NCBI RefSeq assembly: GCF_008831285.2 | Contig: NC_045139.1 | Span: forward strand, 5,742,704 to 5,802,703 | Length of the DNA: 60,000 nucleotides | From: Nymphaea colorata | Taxonomy: Eukaryota; Streptophyta; Magnoliopsida; Nymphaeales; Nymphaeaceae | Reading direction: 5' to 3' | Part shown: piece by piece, positions 1 through 10,400 of the stretch | Layout of the letters: the number at the start of each line of letters is the position of its first letter | Position numbering within the stretch: the first letter of the stretch is position 1 | Notes under the pieces: generated by a model | Databases searched by the model: none | What the model saw: only the letters and a program-made list of their open reading frames with translations | Told to the model about the DNA's origin: nothing | Position numbers and translations under genes: made by a program

Positions 1-393
1 AAAAATACTCAAATTTGATGGGGCATTTATATATATATATATATATACAAGAATAAATATTTAAGTTTCCCGTTTAAAAATAAAAAACTTTTAAAAGACT
101 GCTACCACTTGTTTAAAGATACTTAAATCTGGCAGATGCTTATATATTTATAAAAATAAATATTTAAGATTTTTATTTAAAAATAAAGAACTCTCATGCA
201 TAGACGTGTATATATAACCAGCTTCCATGTGAACTAGGCCACTTGTGAGAATTTTATGAGCTTAGCTATTCTTTCGCTATCTCTCTATCTCTGTCTATGG
301 ACCTGGTGAGTCCAATTCTTATGGTAAACAGGCTTACGTGAAGAAGACGATACAGAGCGTGATCTGACTGCAACCATGACCTCTTGACTGCAG

Positions 394-864
394 GTACGCG
401 GTCATCGTTGCTTTCCTTTCCCTGCTCTACGCTGCTCTGCAACTGTTCAAAGGAATAATCCAGATCGCTCTCAAAGGCTTCATTCCTGAGAAATTTTTGG
501 ACTATTCAGGCTTCATTATCGATCAGGTAACACAAGTTAAACCAATTCGAGAGAGAGAGGGATGCCTAAATGTTATTAAGGATTTCAAACAGTTTTATGA
601 TCTATGGATTCTTCATCAATATTATAATATGCAAGGTGATGATTGCAGGGATACTGATTAATCCTTCTTTGGTATACGCAGTTAATGGCTTATCTTCTTC
701 TCTCTTCGTCGTCCATCCTGCTGAATGCAACGATGGACGGAGCGACAGGTGGCTGCAAGAAGACGGTGAGAGCTTCGGTGGTCGCGTCCTCGCTCTGCTT
801 CTTGGTTCTCGCCGCCTCTGCGCTGTTGTCTGGTTACAAGCTCGGCAAGCGGCTTATATGGTGA
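394..864 (+). CDS. CASP-like (DUF588) membrane protein, 3' two exons; first exon outside window
   Basis: Two exons read as the C-terminal three quarters of a CASP-like protein. Members of this family are small four-helix plasma-membrane proteins related to the Casparian-strip scaffold CASPs. Exon 394-526 starts after CAG, completes an Arg codon split 2+1 with the missing first exon, encodes TM2 and ends in FIIDQ before a GT donor. Exon 682-864 follows an AG acceptor in phase 0. It starts LMAYLLLSS (TM3), continues to TM4, has the family-typical ALLSGYKL, and stops at TGA 862-864 after LGKRLIW. No first exon (TM1) is visible in 1-393, so it lies upstream. This is the ordinary four-helix form, unlike the two downstream paralogues. 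The exon structure is inferred by matching splice sites with the copies at 11,915 and 32,251. Confidence 0.8.
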
Positions 865-1329
865 AAAGGCCAAAGAGCAATGGATTATTTTAAAAATGTA
901 TCATTTGATCAAGCAAAGTTCCGTCTGTGTAGCCATTGGTGCTGGAAGATCTTTATTCTTCGTGTACCTTCTCAGTTTTCACCATTCAATGATTCTTGTG
1001 TGTATAAACACACACACACACGCATATATGAACAAAGGAGGGGATGGAATGATCCAGTCCAACCTCTGGATCTGGATAGGGCCAAATTGAATTCAGCTCT
1101 AAAAAATACATTGCGCACTTAAAAAATTATATTTTTTTTAATATAAAACATTTTTTTTTTCATTTGCCAGGGTGGGGCCATGGCCTAGGCACCCCCCCCG
1201 CCCTTGGTGACACCCTAAATAAAATTTTTCTCAGGAATCAACTCTTATTTTTTCAAAAACTTAAGAGGGGCCAAACTAAGGTTGTCGAAAATTTTGACCT
1301 CTAAAATTTATTTATTTTTAGGATGACCC
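865..1329. other. 3' flank of first CASPL gene, no further coding seen
   Basis: No gene seen. The part around 990-1,260 (a CA/TG-rich tract, then a segment reading GACACCCTAAATAAAATTTTT) is matched at about 14,970-15,090, at the end of unit A. The downstream ends of the tandem units therefore share the same flank. Confidence 0.5.
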
Positions 1330-1935
1330 CTATTCAACCCAACATCAATAGAATAGAGCAAAGGAAAGACACTCGGTCTATAACGCCCTCCTACATAAGG
1401 ATATCAACGAATTGGTTTTGAATAAGACACACTTTTAACCGTATCTGCCTTTTCGAATATTCAAATATGAACAAACAAAAGTCTTATTCGAGACTTGGTC
1501 ACAATTCGAATTCATACATTTATATCTAAATCTGAATATGAATTTTGAACCGAATTTGACCAGTTTTAAAAATGTAAGAACATTAAATATATGATATTTG
1601 TTTAAAAATAGATTAGATCTGAATTTGTATCCAAATCCAAATCCGATTGGATGTCATTACAATGCAAATCTGATCCGATTTCTTAATTGGGTATTGATTT
1701 TTTCGTATCCTATTTTTTTGAGATGGTTCTGTTGGATGTCTAATCCAAATCTGATATATTGACATTCCTACTCCGACACCATGTCTGATTGAGATTTATA
1801 AAGTGGTTGTCTAATCCAAATCTGATATATTGACATTCATATTCCTTCTAAAACATGGAGCCGGCACATTCATGGAGGGCTTGTTGGTTTTTTTTTGGGG
1901 GGGTTTTTCTCCGTATTTGAGGAAGGACTGCTTTG
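1330..1935. repeat. Long dispersed AT-rich repeat, copy 1
   Basis: A non-coding repeat rich in ATCCAAATCC / GAATCTGAAT words. Two further copies lie at about 15,855-16,450 and 16,455-17,000. All three share blocks such as ATATTGACATTCCTACTCC and, near the end, CATGGAGCCGG-like sequence followed by a poly-T/G tract. No protein is supported, and the class is unknown (possibly a non-autonomous transposon or solo LTR). Confidence 0.6.
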
Positions 1936-4140
1936 AAGTATGGGTAAAAAGTAATACATTCATCAACTAGAGGTTCACACATCCACTATTTGCACTAGTT
2001 AGAGAAATGACACATAGAGAAATCAAATTGACAACTGGACTTTCACTAACCTGTCAATCCGACCAACTACGCTACACTCCTCGGGGCTTACTCGTGAGTA
2101 TTTTGAGCAAAATGAACTACTCAAATGTTGAAACCGTTGTGGCTTGCTTATTTTAATTAAACAGTTACCTATATCATATATCTCATAAAAAATGTAGTTT
2201 TAAGTAAGGAAACATCTTCACAAGAACATCTCGAAATTGGCCAGAATAAAAAGAGCCAGTCTTTTACTTTTTCTAAAACACACCTAAGTTTTTCACCATT
2301 AATTAAAAAACAAATCTTTTATCATTTAACCCTATCTAGGTTAACGAAACTAAGCTGGTTAAAGCCGATGTTTATTTTTTTTCTTAAAGAAGATGAAAAT
2401 AGATAACAAAATCACTACTTAAAATGGCCTGGTATGTATACCTTTGTCAATACTGCAAAGTTATTCAAGGAATGCATTAGCAAAATTACGTATACTTTTC
2501 TTGTGATTTTTGAAGTGCAAAATTGTAAGTATCTTCTATTATAATAATTAGTTTAACAAAACTAGTCTTATGGATCATTTTTATTAATTAAAAAAGTTTT
2601 CAGTATGGAATAATTAATTGAGTTCTTACAGCCACGAATTCTATAAGTTGTACATTTCAAAACTTTTTTCCAAAAAATTCATAATTTCAACCTGCGATTG
2701 CCGGGTCCCTAGTGATTCAAAAATTTACAATTATTAAAAATAATATAAGCCAGCTTTCTCATGCTTGAGAATACCTTCTAACTATATGGTTACGTAATTT
2801 TTTTTTTTCGGTTTATCTTTTTCTTATATTACAATGAATTTTACTCCGACTAACCAAATGAAGAAAATGACTTCGTCTGCAACCCATTTTTCGCATGCAA
2901 ACCACATATTTTCATTAAATTACTAAAGAGACCTCCAAATAAAACGTGCACATGAAAGTCTAAACTTCTCCTCATGAGGAAAGGAAATGGTCCCTAAGAA
3001 AGAGAACCAAGAGAAAATAGAATATTAATGTTTGTTTGGTCAACTCCAATAAAGGATAGGCTGAAAATTACCAAAATACCCATTCTAGTCAAACGACAAA
3101 TTTCTCTTTGTAAGGGTATAAGTAAAATTTGAAAAAAGAAAATACCATAAAATTATTAAAATTCTCCTTTGATAACAGATGAGATCATGTACATGAAAAG
3201 TCGAAGTTGGTTTCATACACTATGTTGTTATGCTAGATGCATTTCTTTGAGAACATGTTCGGGCATGTGTCATGCGGAGTCAAGGGGGCCTGCATAGGCC
3301 TAAGTCCTACCTCAAAATTTTTTTGAAAAAATTTACATGTAAATTTTAGAAAATTTTATTTGTTTTATATAAAAATTTTGAAAAATAATATTTCAACTCA
3401 TGTCAAAATTTAAAAACTTTAACAAAAAGCTGTGCATGATGCACTCCAGTACACGTCTGGCCTTTATTCTTGTTCTTATTAAGCATGACGTATAAACTAC
3501 TTTGTAATGGACTGCCAAAAACTTGAACCCATGGATAAAAAATTTGAGTTTCATCGATTCATTTAAAGCAGAAGATTGAAAATGGAAGATTCTTTCATGC
3601 ACTTTGAAGCAAGATTTTTTTTTAAAAGTAAAGAAAAGGCCTTTTTAAAATATTAAAAAGAAAAGAGAAATTTGAAGACTTATGTGTGAGAGAGAGATAT
3701 AGCAAAGCCAACAAGAAAGGTTCTTTATAAGGAAATTGCTTGGGTTGGTCAATTGTCTATGTATTCATTACAATTAAAATAAGATACAAGACATTAGTGA
3801 ATAGTGGTAATGGACCTATTTGGAGGTCCACAATTCGTATCCAGCTTTTAAGAAACACTTCAAGTCGTTCAAATTAAGAAAATGAAATTATTATTGGAGT
3901 AACAAATGAAGCTGATAAGTAGTCAGTTTTTGTTTAGAAATATTGTGAATTTGTAGCATTAATAAGAACAGAACATCAATATGTAAGTTGAAACATAGCT
4001 GAACGTCACCTAAGGTACTAAAAGCGTAATACTTTCAGAGAAAGGAAAAGATGAGCGCTTCGGATTTCATCCTTAAGACTGAAGAGAGTAAAAAAGGAAA
4101 ACAAAGACTCTCAAACCCCTTTTCTAAATTAGAAGCAAAA
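1936..4140. other. Intergenic, no gene seen
   Basis: AT-rich and non-coding. It corresponds to 17,030-19,300 in unit B. A repeat fragment at about 3,280-3,420 begins with GGGGGCC...GGCC and runs into an A/T-rich body. It belongs to the same family as the copies at 5,830, 7,110 (inverted), 17,369 and 18,450. Confidence 0.5.
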
Positions 4141-4168
4141 GATTGGGCCTCGAAATAAAAATGTTCAA

Positions 4169-4175
4169 TATAAAA
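4169..4175 (+). promoter_or_regulatory. TATA box of first-exon cassette a
   Basis: TATAAAA followed by CCCC and then the cassette-conserved ACGCAGTTGAAAGC. The same arrangement precedes all four CASPL first exons. A start site about 30 bp downstream (near 4,200) would make the upstream ATG at 4,143 untranscribed and the first usable ATG about 4,257. Confidence 0.6.
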
Positions 4176-4256
4176 CCCCAGACGACGCAGTTGAAAGCAA
4201 ATTTTCAAATAAAAAAGCCGAAGAAATTAGCTCTAACGACGAAGAAGGAGGAGGAG

Positions 4257-4615
4257 ATGGAGGCGGAGCAGGAAAGGGAGAAAGGAATGGCACCGCCGGT
4301 CTCGAGCATGGCGGGAATCAACTGTCCACGGCATTCACAGCCGACGGCACCGCCTGTCTCGAGCATGGCGGGAATAAACTGTCCACGGCATTCACGGCCG
4401 ACGGCACCGCCGGTCTCGAGCATGGCGGGAATAAACTGTCCACGGCATTCACGGCCGACGGCACCGCCGGTCTCCAGCATTATGTCCCTCTCCAACGTCT
4501 GCCTTCGTTTCTGCGCTTTGCTCTTCTCCTGCTTGGCTCTGGTGCTTCTCTCCATCGCTCCCTCTCAATCAGACTGCACGCGCTGCCATGCCTGCCACGT
4601 TTCTTCCCTTTCCAG
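4257..4615 (+). CDS. CASP-like first exon, copy a of unit A (alternative first exon)
   Basis: Open exon encoding an acidic N-terminus (MEAEQEREKG), three in-frame 19-residue repeats containing MAGINCPRHS, then TM1 (LCLRFCALLFSCLALVLLS) and a Cys-containing loop (CTRCHACH). It ends SSLSR before the GT donor at 4,616. The split Arg phase matches exon 2 at 11,915. It could therefore splice to the CASPL-A downstream exons as an alternative to the first exon at 7,499, or be a stranded duplicate. The start at 4,257 is chosen because it is the first in-frame ATG after the likely transcription start. ATGs at 4,287 and 4,308 are alternatives. Confidence 0.55.
4290..4481 (+). repeat. 57-bp in-frame minisatellite, about 3.4 copies
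   Basis: Units start at 4,290, 4,347 and 4,404, with a partial fourth from 4,461. Each starts GCACCGCC and encodes 19 residues, so the reading frame is preserved. The other three first-exon copies have only one unit. The expansion is therefore specific to this exon and lengthens the cytosolic N-terminus. Confidence 0.85.
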
Positions 4616-7400
4616 GTACGTCTGCCTTGATCTATACATCAACTTGCTCAGCGTTCGTTGGTGCAACTTCTTGAGCTTCGTAGAGAGTGAATTCAGGATA
4701 TTGCTGTTAGAACTGGATAATCCGACAAATGAATTAGAAGTTTAATGACTTCGAAAGCCGTCGTTAATGGCTGCTCTTTAATTTAACGACTTCTTTGCCA
4801 ACGCGCCTGGTCACATGTGATGGGATCCTGATACGGGGAGGTTGGGGGCGACAAGCAGTGACTTCTACCAGATCCTCACCTGTTCACGCAATGTTTTCTC
4901 CAGTCAGACAGGAGAACAGCATCAATGAACAGGATTCAGGGGCAATGTGATTCATGAATAAAATTTGAAGCTTCCTTTGTTTTCAACGTAGGCTGGATCT
5001 TAGGAATTCAATCTTGAATCTGTTTGGTTAGACTTGATTTCATACGTTGTTCATGAATCTCCATAAATTTTGATGGTGTTTGAATGTTGGGAGATTGGGA
5101 AGGTTGTGTTTCTGCAGCCACATGAAATGTTTGGGAATCATTTTCATAAAAAGTAAGGCATGCAATTAGCTGGTGGAAAATACACTCGCTGTTTGACATG
5201 AAATCAGGGTAAGAGCCATAAATGTTTTTCTATTACGAGGGCTGAACTATGATTTTGAAATTTTAATAAGAGCTAAAATATATATTTTTAAAATTTTTTA
5301 TATAAGCTAAATGATTTTTTTAATTACATGTAATCCTCACTTTAATCGAAATTATGAGGATAAATGCAACAAGAAGATCATATGTTTTCATTGTCAAGAA
5401 AAATGACATACTAAACCTAGATGTCTTAAATTGAGGTTTCGGAAAGATAGATTGCCTTGTCAACCCCTTGGATGTGACTTCTTGACAGAAATTGCTAATC
5501 AAACGGATTTATGTGCCTGAGAGTTTTGAAAATTCACACAAATCGTTCAAAATTTGGATTTGGATATGTTTTTTTGTTATTAGTATTTAAATTTAAATAT
5601 GCGAATTTATATCTAAAAAAGCAGATATAGTTAAGGGTTTATTTGATTCAAATCTGATCTAGGTTTGTTTAGTGGGGGTGGGGGTGCTGAAGCTTCTCTT
5701 TATTTCCCTTTGTCCTTTGGGTCTATGACTGCATCGAAAACATGAGTGAGAAGTCATATTTGCAATTAGATGAATAGCAATTACAAAAAAACAAATTAAT
5801 AATCAAATTTTCAACAGCCCTGAATCACAGGGCAGAGCCAAGGGGAGCCACAGGGCCCTGCCCCTCCTCTAAAAAAATAAAAAATTTAAAGGTAAATTTA
5901 GATATTTTCACTTGTTTTATATAAATTTTTTTAAAAATGATATTGGCCAAGAGCTTATTTAAAAACTTCATTTAAAAATTGGCGACAGTAAAATGTTGCC
6001 ACCTCTTGAAAACTTTTTCTAAAACCCATCTAAGTTTGCACCATTAATTAGAGAACAACCTTTGGAGAATTAACCTTTTCCAGGGTATTAAGAGAATGGT
6101 CTAATTTTTTTTTACATTCAAAATTTACGATTATTAAAAATAGTTTAAAGCAGCTTTCGAATATTCGTAATACCTCCTAACTAGATGGTTACGTAAACTT
6201 TTTTCAACAGTTTTAGTAATTTTTTTGTTGCAATGAATTTGATTGTACCAACCAAATTAATGAAAATGACTTTGTTTGCAACCAGTTTTATATAGTTGGC
6301 AAACTCATGACTCATACTCAAATCCACTTATGACCAGGTCACCGGGTCAGCGAGTTGAGTCATCGACTCAGTTAAGTTTTAAATAACCTGAATTGGGTGA
6401 GTCAAGACGAGTCAGGGTGAGTTGGGTCGAGTCAAGGGTGAATCAGGTATGAGCTAGGCCAACATTGACTAGTGGCCAAGTATTCTAACAATATGAGTTG
6501 ACTTGGTGATTCCGGAGCCAACGTATGAGCTGCTCTGTAATGGATATCCAAGAAACTTGGACATGAATAGAAAATTTGAGTTCCATTTACTCAATAAAAA
6601 GCCACAGATTAAAAATGGAAGTTTTGCCACACGAGATTGAGTTGTGTGCGCACCTTTGTACATAAGTATGCACCAAATGAGGTAAGGGTATTTTTTGAAA
6701 ATTTTGAAATTTTTATAAATGTTTTGGAATTTTTCACTTTTCACAATTTTTTTTCTACTCCTCTAAAAAGTTTTGTTTTGTGTTTTAAAGTTTTGGAATC
6801 TGCACATAACCACCTTCAACGGTTGAAAGCAAGGCTTTTTCAAAAGATTTTAAAAAGAAAGAGAATGAAGATTAAAGGAAGAGAGATGGCAAAGCCAACA
6901 AGAAAGGTTCCCATTTGTAGTCTATGGATTGCAATTAAAATAAGATGCCTGACAATAATAAATAGTGGGTAATGAACCTAATTGTAGGTCTACATTACAT
7001 ATATAGCTTTTAAGAGACCAAATTATTCTCGAGAAAATTAGTGTAAGTGGTAGAAAGTTATTCTGGATTTCAAGTTCTTGTAGCATCAGCGCTTCCAGTT
7101 GCAAGGGTGGAGTTACAAATTTTTCATGAGGAGGATCAAATTAAAGTTTTCAAATTTTGACTAGGACTGAAATATCATTTTTTAAAATTTTTATATACAA
7201 CAAATAAAATTTTTTAAAATTTATTTGTAAATTTTAAAAAATAATAAAATAGGGCTAAGGCCCAACCAAGCCCTACATTTTCTCTGCCCTTTTGAAATAA
7301 TCTTACTTTTCTCTCTAGAGTACAAAAAAAAAGAGAGGCTGAGAGACCTCTGTGTGAATTAAAAGCAAAAAATGGGACATCGAAATAAAACTATTCCCGG
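4616..7400. other. Non-coding between the two first exons of unit A
   Basis: No gene seen. It holds the downstream part of cassette a (to about 5,520), an inverted partial copy of the long dispersed repeat (about 5,545-5,665), and a GGGCAGAGCCAAGGGG-ended repeat (about 5,830-5,960). It also has a GAGTC/GACTC-rich tract (about 6,310-6,450) and the upstream part of cassette b. Unit B has the same order at 19,748-23,260. Confidence 0.5.
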
Positions 7401-7407
7401 GATGCGA

Positions 7408-7414
7408 TATAAAA
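7408..7414 (+). promoter_or_regulatory. TATA box of first-exon cassette b
   Basis: TATAAAA followed by CCCCGG and ACGCAGTTGAAAGC, 85 bp upstream of the first-exon ATG at 7,499. It is identical in layout to the boxes at 4,169, 19,325 and 23,262. Confidence 0.65.
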
Positions 7415-7498
7415 CCCCGGATAACGCAGTTGAAAGCAAAATTTCAAAGAAGAAATAAAGAAATTAGCGAAGAAGAAGAAGGAGGAGGCCAGAAAGGG

Positions 7499-10400
7499 AT
7501 GCCGGGAATCAATTGTCCACGGCATTCACGGCCGACGGCACCACCTGACTCGAGCATTATGTTCCTCTCCAACCTCTGCCTTCGCTTCTGCGCTTTGCTC
7601 TTCTCCTGCGTGGCTCTGGTGCTTCTCTCCATCGCTCCCTCTCAGTCACATGGCACGCGCTGCCATGCCTGCCTCATTTCTTCCCTTTCCAGGTACCTCT
7701 GCCATGATCTGTACATCAACTTGCTCAGCCTTAGTTGGCGTAACTTTTTTTCAGCTTTCTAGACGGTAAAAATCGGGATATTGCTGTTCACATTTAGACG
7801 CAGAGAACTGGATAATCCGGCAAATACAAATCCTGCAGTTAAAAGTTTAATGACGGCTTTCGAGTTGTTACTGGTTGTTTTTTAATGGACTGCAAACAGT
7901 AACATTTTGATATTATCTCGTGAACGTTACAAGTGTTTCATGAATCTAATCCATTTTTAGACAGATTTACGTAGTAACAATGTATTACTGTTACCAATCT
8001 ACCTCTAATTTAACGGCTTCTTTCCTGCCTGGCCTTGTCCCATGCATGGAATTATCACCTGTTCAGGCGATCTTGTTTCCAGTCACAGACAGGAAAGCAG
8101 CATCAGATGATCAGAGGCAATGTCATTCATGAATAAAATTTGAAGCTTCCTTTGTTTTCAATATAGTCTGGAAGGTAGAAATTCAATCTTGAATCGGTTT
8201 GGTTAGATGGGTAGAGGATGTGATTTCAAACTTAAGCTCCAAAAAATAATTTTGATGGTATGTGAATGTTGGGAGGTTGGGAAGGTTGTGTTTCTGCAGC
8301 CACATGAAATGTTTGGGAATCATTTTCGTGAAAAGGGGATTAATTCGGTGAACACTTTCTCAATTTTAGTTCATAAGGATCAGTTTTTTATAGTTATACT
8401 TTTCAAAAGAACTTTGAAAAAACTTAATTATTGAATGCTTAGAACGAACTAATATACTTATAAATATCGTTTTCCGGTTTTAAAACAGTAAATTTTATCT
8501 TCTGTATGATAAACTTGTTTTTTTTTTGAAGAAAAGTTTGGCAAATTTAAAAAAATTAATCTTTTGATGAAAAAAGACAGCCAAAATCTTAAACAAAATG
8601 CTAAAAATTTGAAAATTAAACATGAAATATACGAAAAAGTGTGTCTTTTGTTGCAGTTTTAGTGTTTTTGAAAACCACGTTTTTTCCTTTTTTTTTCTTT
8701 TCGGCTGATATATTTTTAATGTCTTTTAACACTTTTTTTTTTTTCTAAAAAAACACATTTTGTATGGCTATGGAACCCACACAACTCTCTGTCTCTTGTC
8801 ACTCCAGGTTGATGCATATATGTGCATGCACTAGGGCGGTGCGCGCATGTTCGGGCCCGAGCACCTTTTCTGTGTTGTGTAATGTGTAAGGGGAATTTTC
8901 ATTTCAGAGCGCAAGATTTCTGGATTTTTAACATTACAGACAAATCTGGATTTTGTGATAGTAAATATTTAAATACCACACCACAGTGGCCACGACAAGG
9001 CAAGTGGAAGGAACACATGAAGCATATCGTTATTCAAGGCCTCTCTTGTATTTATAAATCATGGCTGGACTTGGATTTAAGGCCTTCAATTATTTGGCGG
9101 GGAATACACCAGCTCTTTGGCATGAAATGAACGTAGGTTTACAGAAAAATGAAGGTTATAAGTCAAGTCAAACCCTTGGATGTGATTTCATGATTGACTT
9201 GGCAAACATCTTGTCACAAATTTCTGATCAAACTCATATATTTGCCTGAGTTTATTTCTAAGTGTTGAAAAGTTGAATGGTTAAGAACAAATCTCATGGT
9301 TGCTGTCATGCTTATTTGGAGTACAAATGACGGCAAAATGCGACATTTGGTCTGAGTTAGTTAAAGGATGTGTTGTAGGTCCACCTAAGCCCCAAAGTAA
9401 ACCAAAACTTTAGAATCATAAGGGTTTGACCTTGAGGGTTTTACGTGCAATGCAGTTTTTCCTAAATAAACATTAAAAAAACTTTTGGATAGAATTAATA
9501 ACTCTTTTTTATCAAAACAATCATGATGGAGAAGGATTATATTGATTCTTGGGGCGATCAATTCAATGTTATTAGAAACCATAGTCAAATAATGTCTCGG
9601 AGTTTTAAACGACGAGGTTTTTTTCGAGTATAATACAGTAGACTTGAAAAATATGAGAAAAAATGGAAAAATAGTATTTTAAAAAAAATTTAAAAACAAA
9701 AAATAAGAAAAAAATGAAATAAGTGAGAAAATAATAACACAAACATCAAAAGATAAGTAAGTTTGCAACAAATAAAAAAATAGAAAATACAAAAAAAAAA
9801 CTATTTGACATTAAAAATGAGAAAAATGAAAAAATGTGAAAAAAAGCACTTGCTTTTTTCAAGAAGACGTATTTTTTTAGTTTTAAACGACATTTTATTT
9901 TCTCATGTTTTTTTCGTGTTTTTTCGAAAATAACGCACTTTTTGTGACTATAAATTTATTAGAAACAACCCAAGTCAGCCTCGCAAAGCGGTTCGGTGCG
10001 GATGATTCAACAGTGCTGTAACTCTTTACATAGGTTAAAGATCATACTCTATATGCATGACCAAAATTTTCAGGGCATTCATATAAAGTTGGGTTTGTTA
10101 ATCTTGAGGAGAAGTAGGCGTCTACATGAGAGAAGTTGTTCAATGGCCTTATGAGGCAATTAATGTGTTGAGATAATTAGTAAACAACTTAACTTATAAT
10201 ATAGTATGTCAACTCCAAAGTGGTTGAGTGGAATATTTATGTGCATATAGATGATATATACATCTCTGCACGTCCTTCTGACAAAATTTTCTGCGGCAAC
10301 CAATATATTCCCCCTGTAGCCAATTTTTTAAAGAGAAAAAGATTAAAGGCCTGACATAAGCACTTGCGAATGAAAATGTTCTCTTAACAGTATGTTTGAA

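Larger units (their letters stand above)
3200..5520 (+). repeat. Promoter/first-exon cassette a (unit A)
   Basis: The first of four related cassettes, each carrying an AT-rich upstream region, a TATA box, a CASPL first exon and the start of its intron. The others are at about 6,470-9,260, 18,380-20,350, and 22,190-23,550 with its continuation after 28,243. Shared landmarks are GTAATGG...CCAA...AAACTTG upstream, the TATA box followed by ACGCAGTTGAAAGC, the exon, and AATAAAATTTGAAGCTTCC downstream. Cassette duplication within a unit must predate the whole-unit duplication. Confidence 0.7.

Noticed and set aside
4143-4256. Longer N-terminus starting at the ATG at 4,143 (and likewise at 7,430 and 19,347)
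   Set aside because: These ATGs lie before or at the transcription start predicted from the conserved TATA boxes, and the upstream reading frames are not conserved between copies.
4205-4555. Minus-strand open frames opposite the CASPL first exons (also 7,444-7,632 and 19,361-19,687)
   Set aside because: They mirror the conserved plus-strand coding exon, which has splice signals and a family match.
8822-9249. Short open frames in the CASPL-A intron
   Set aside because: They lie in intron sequence, and the matching part of unit B does not preserve the frames.
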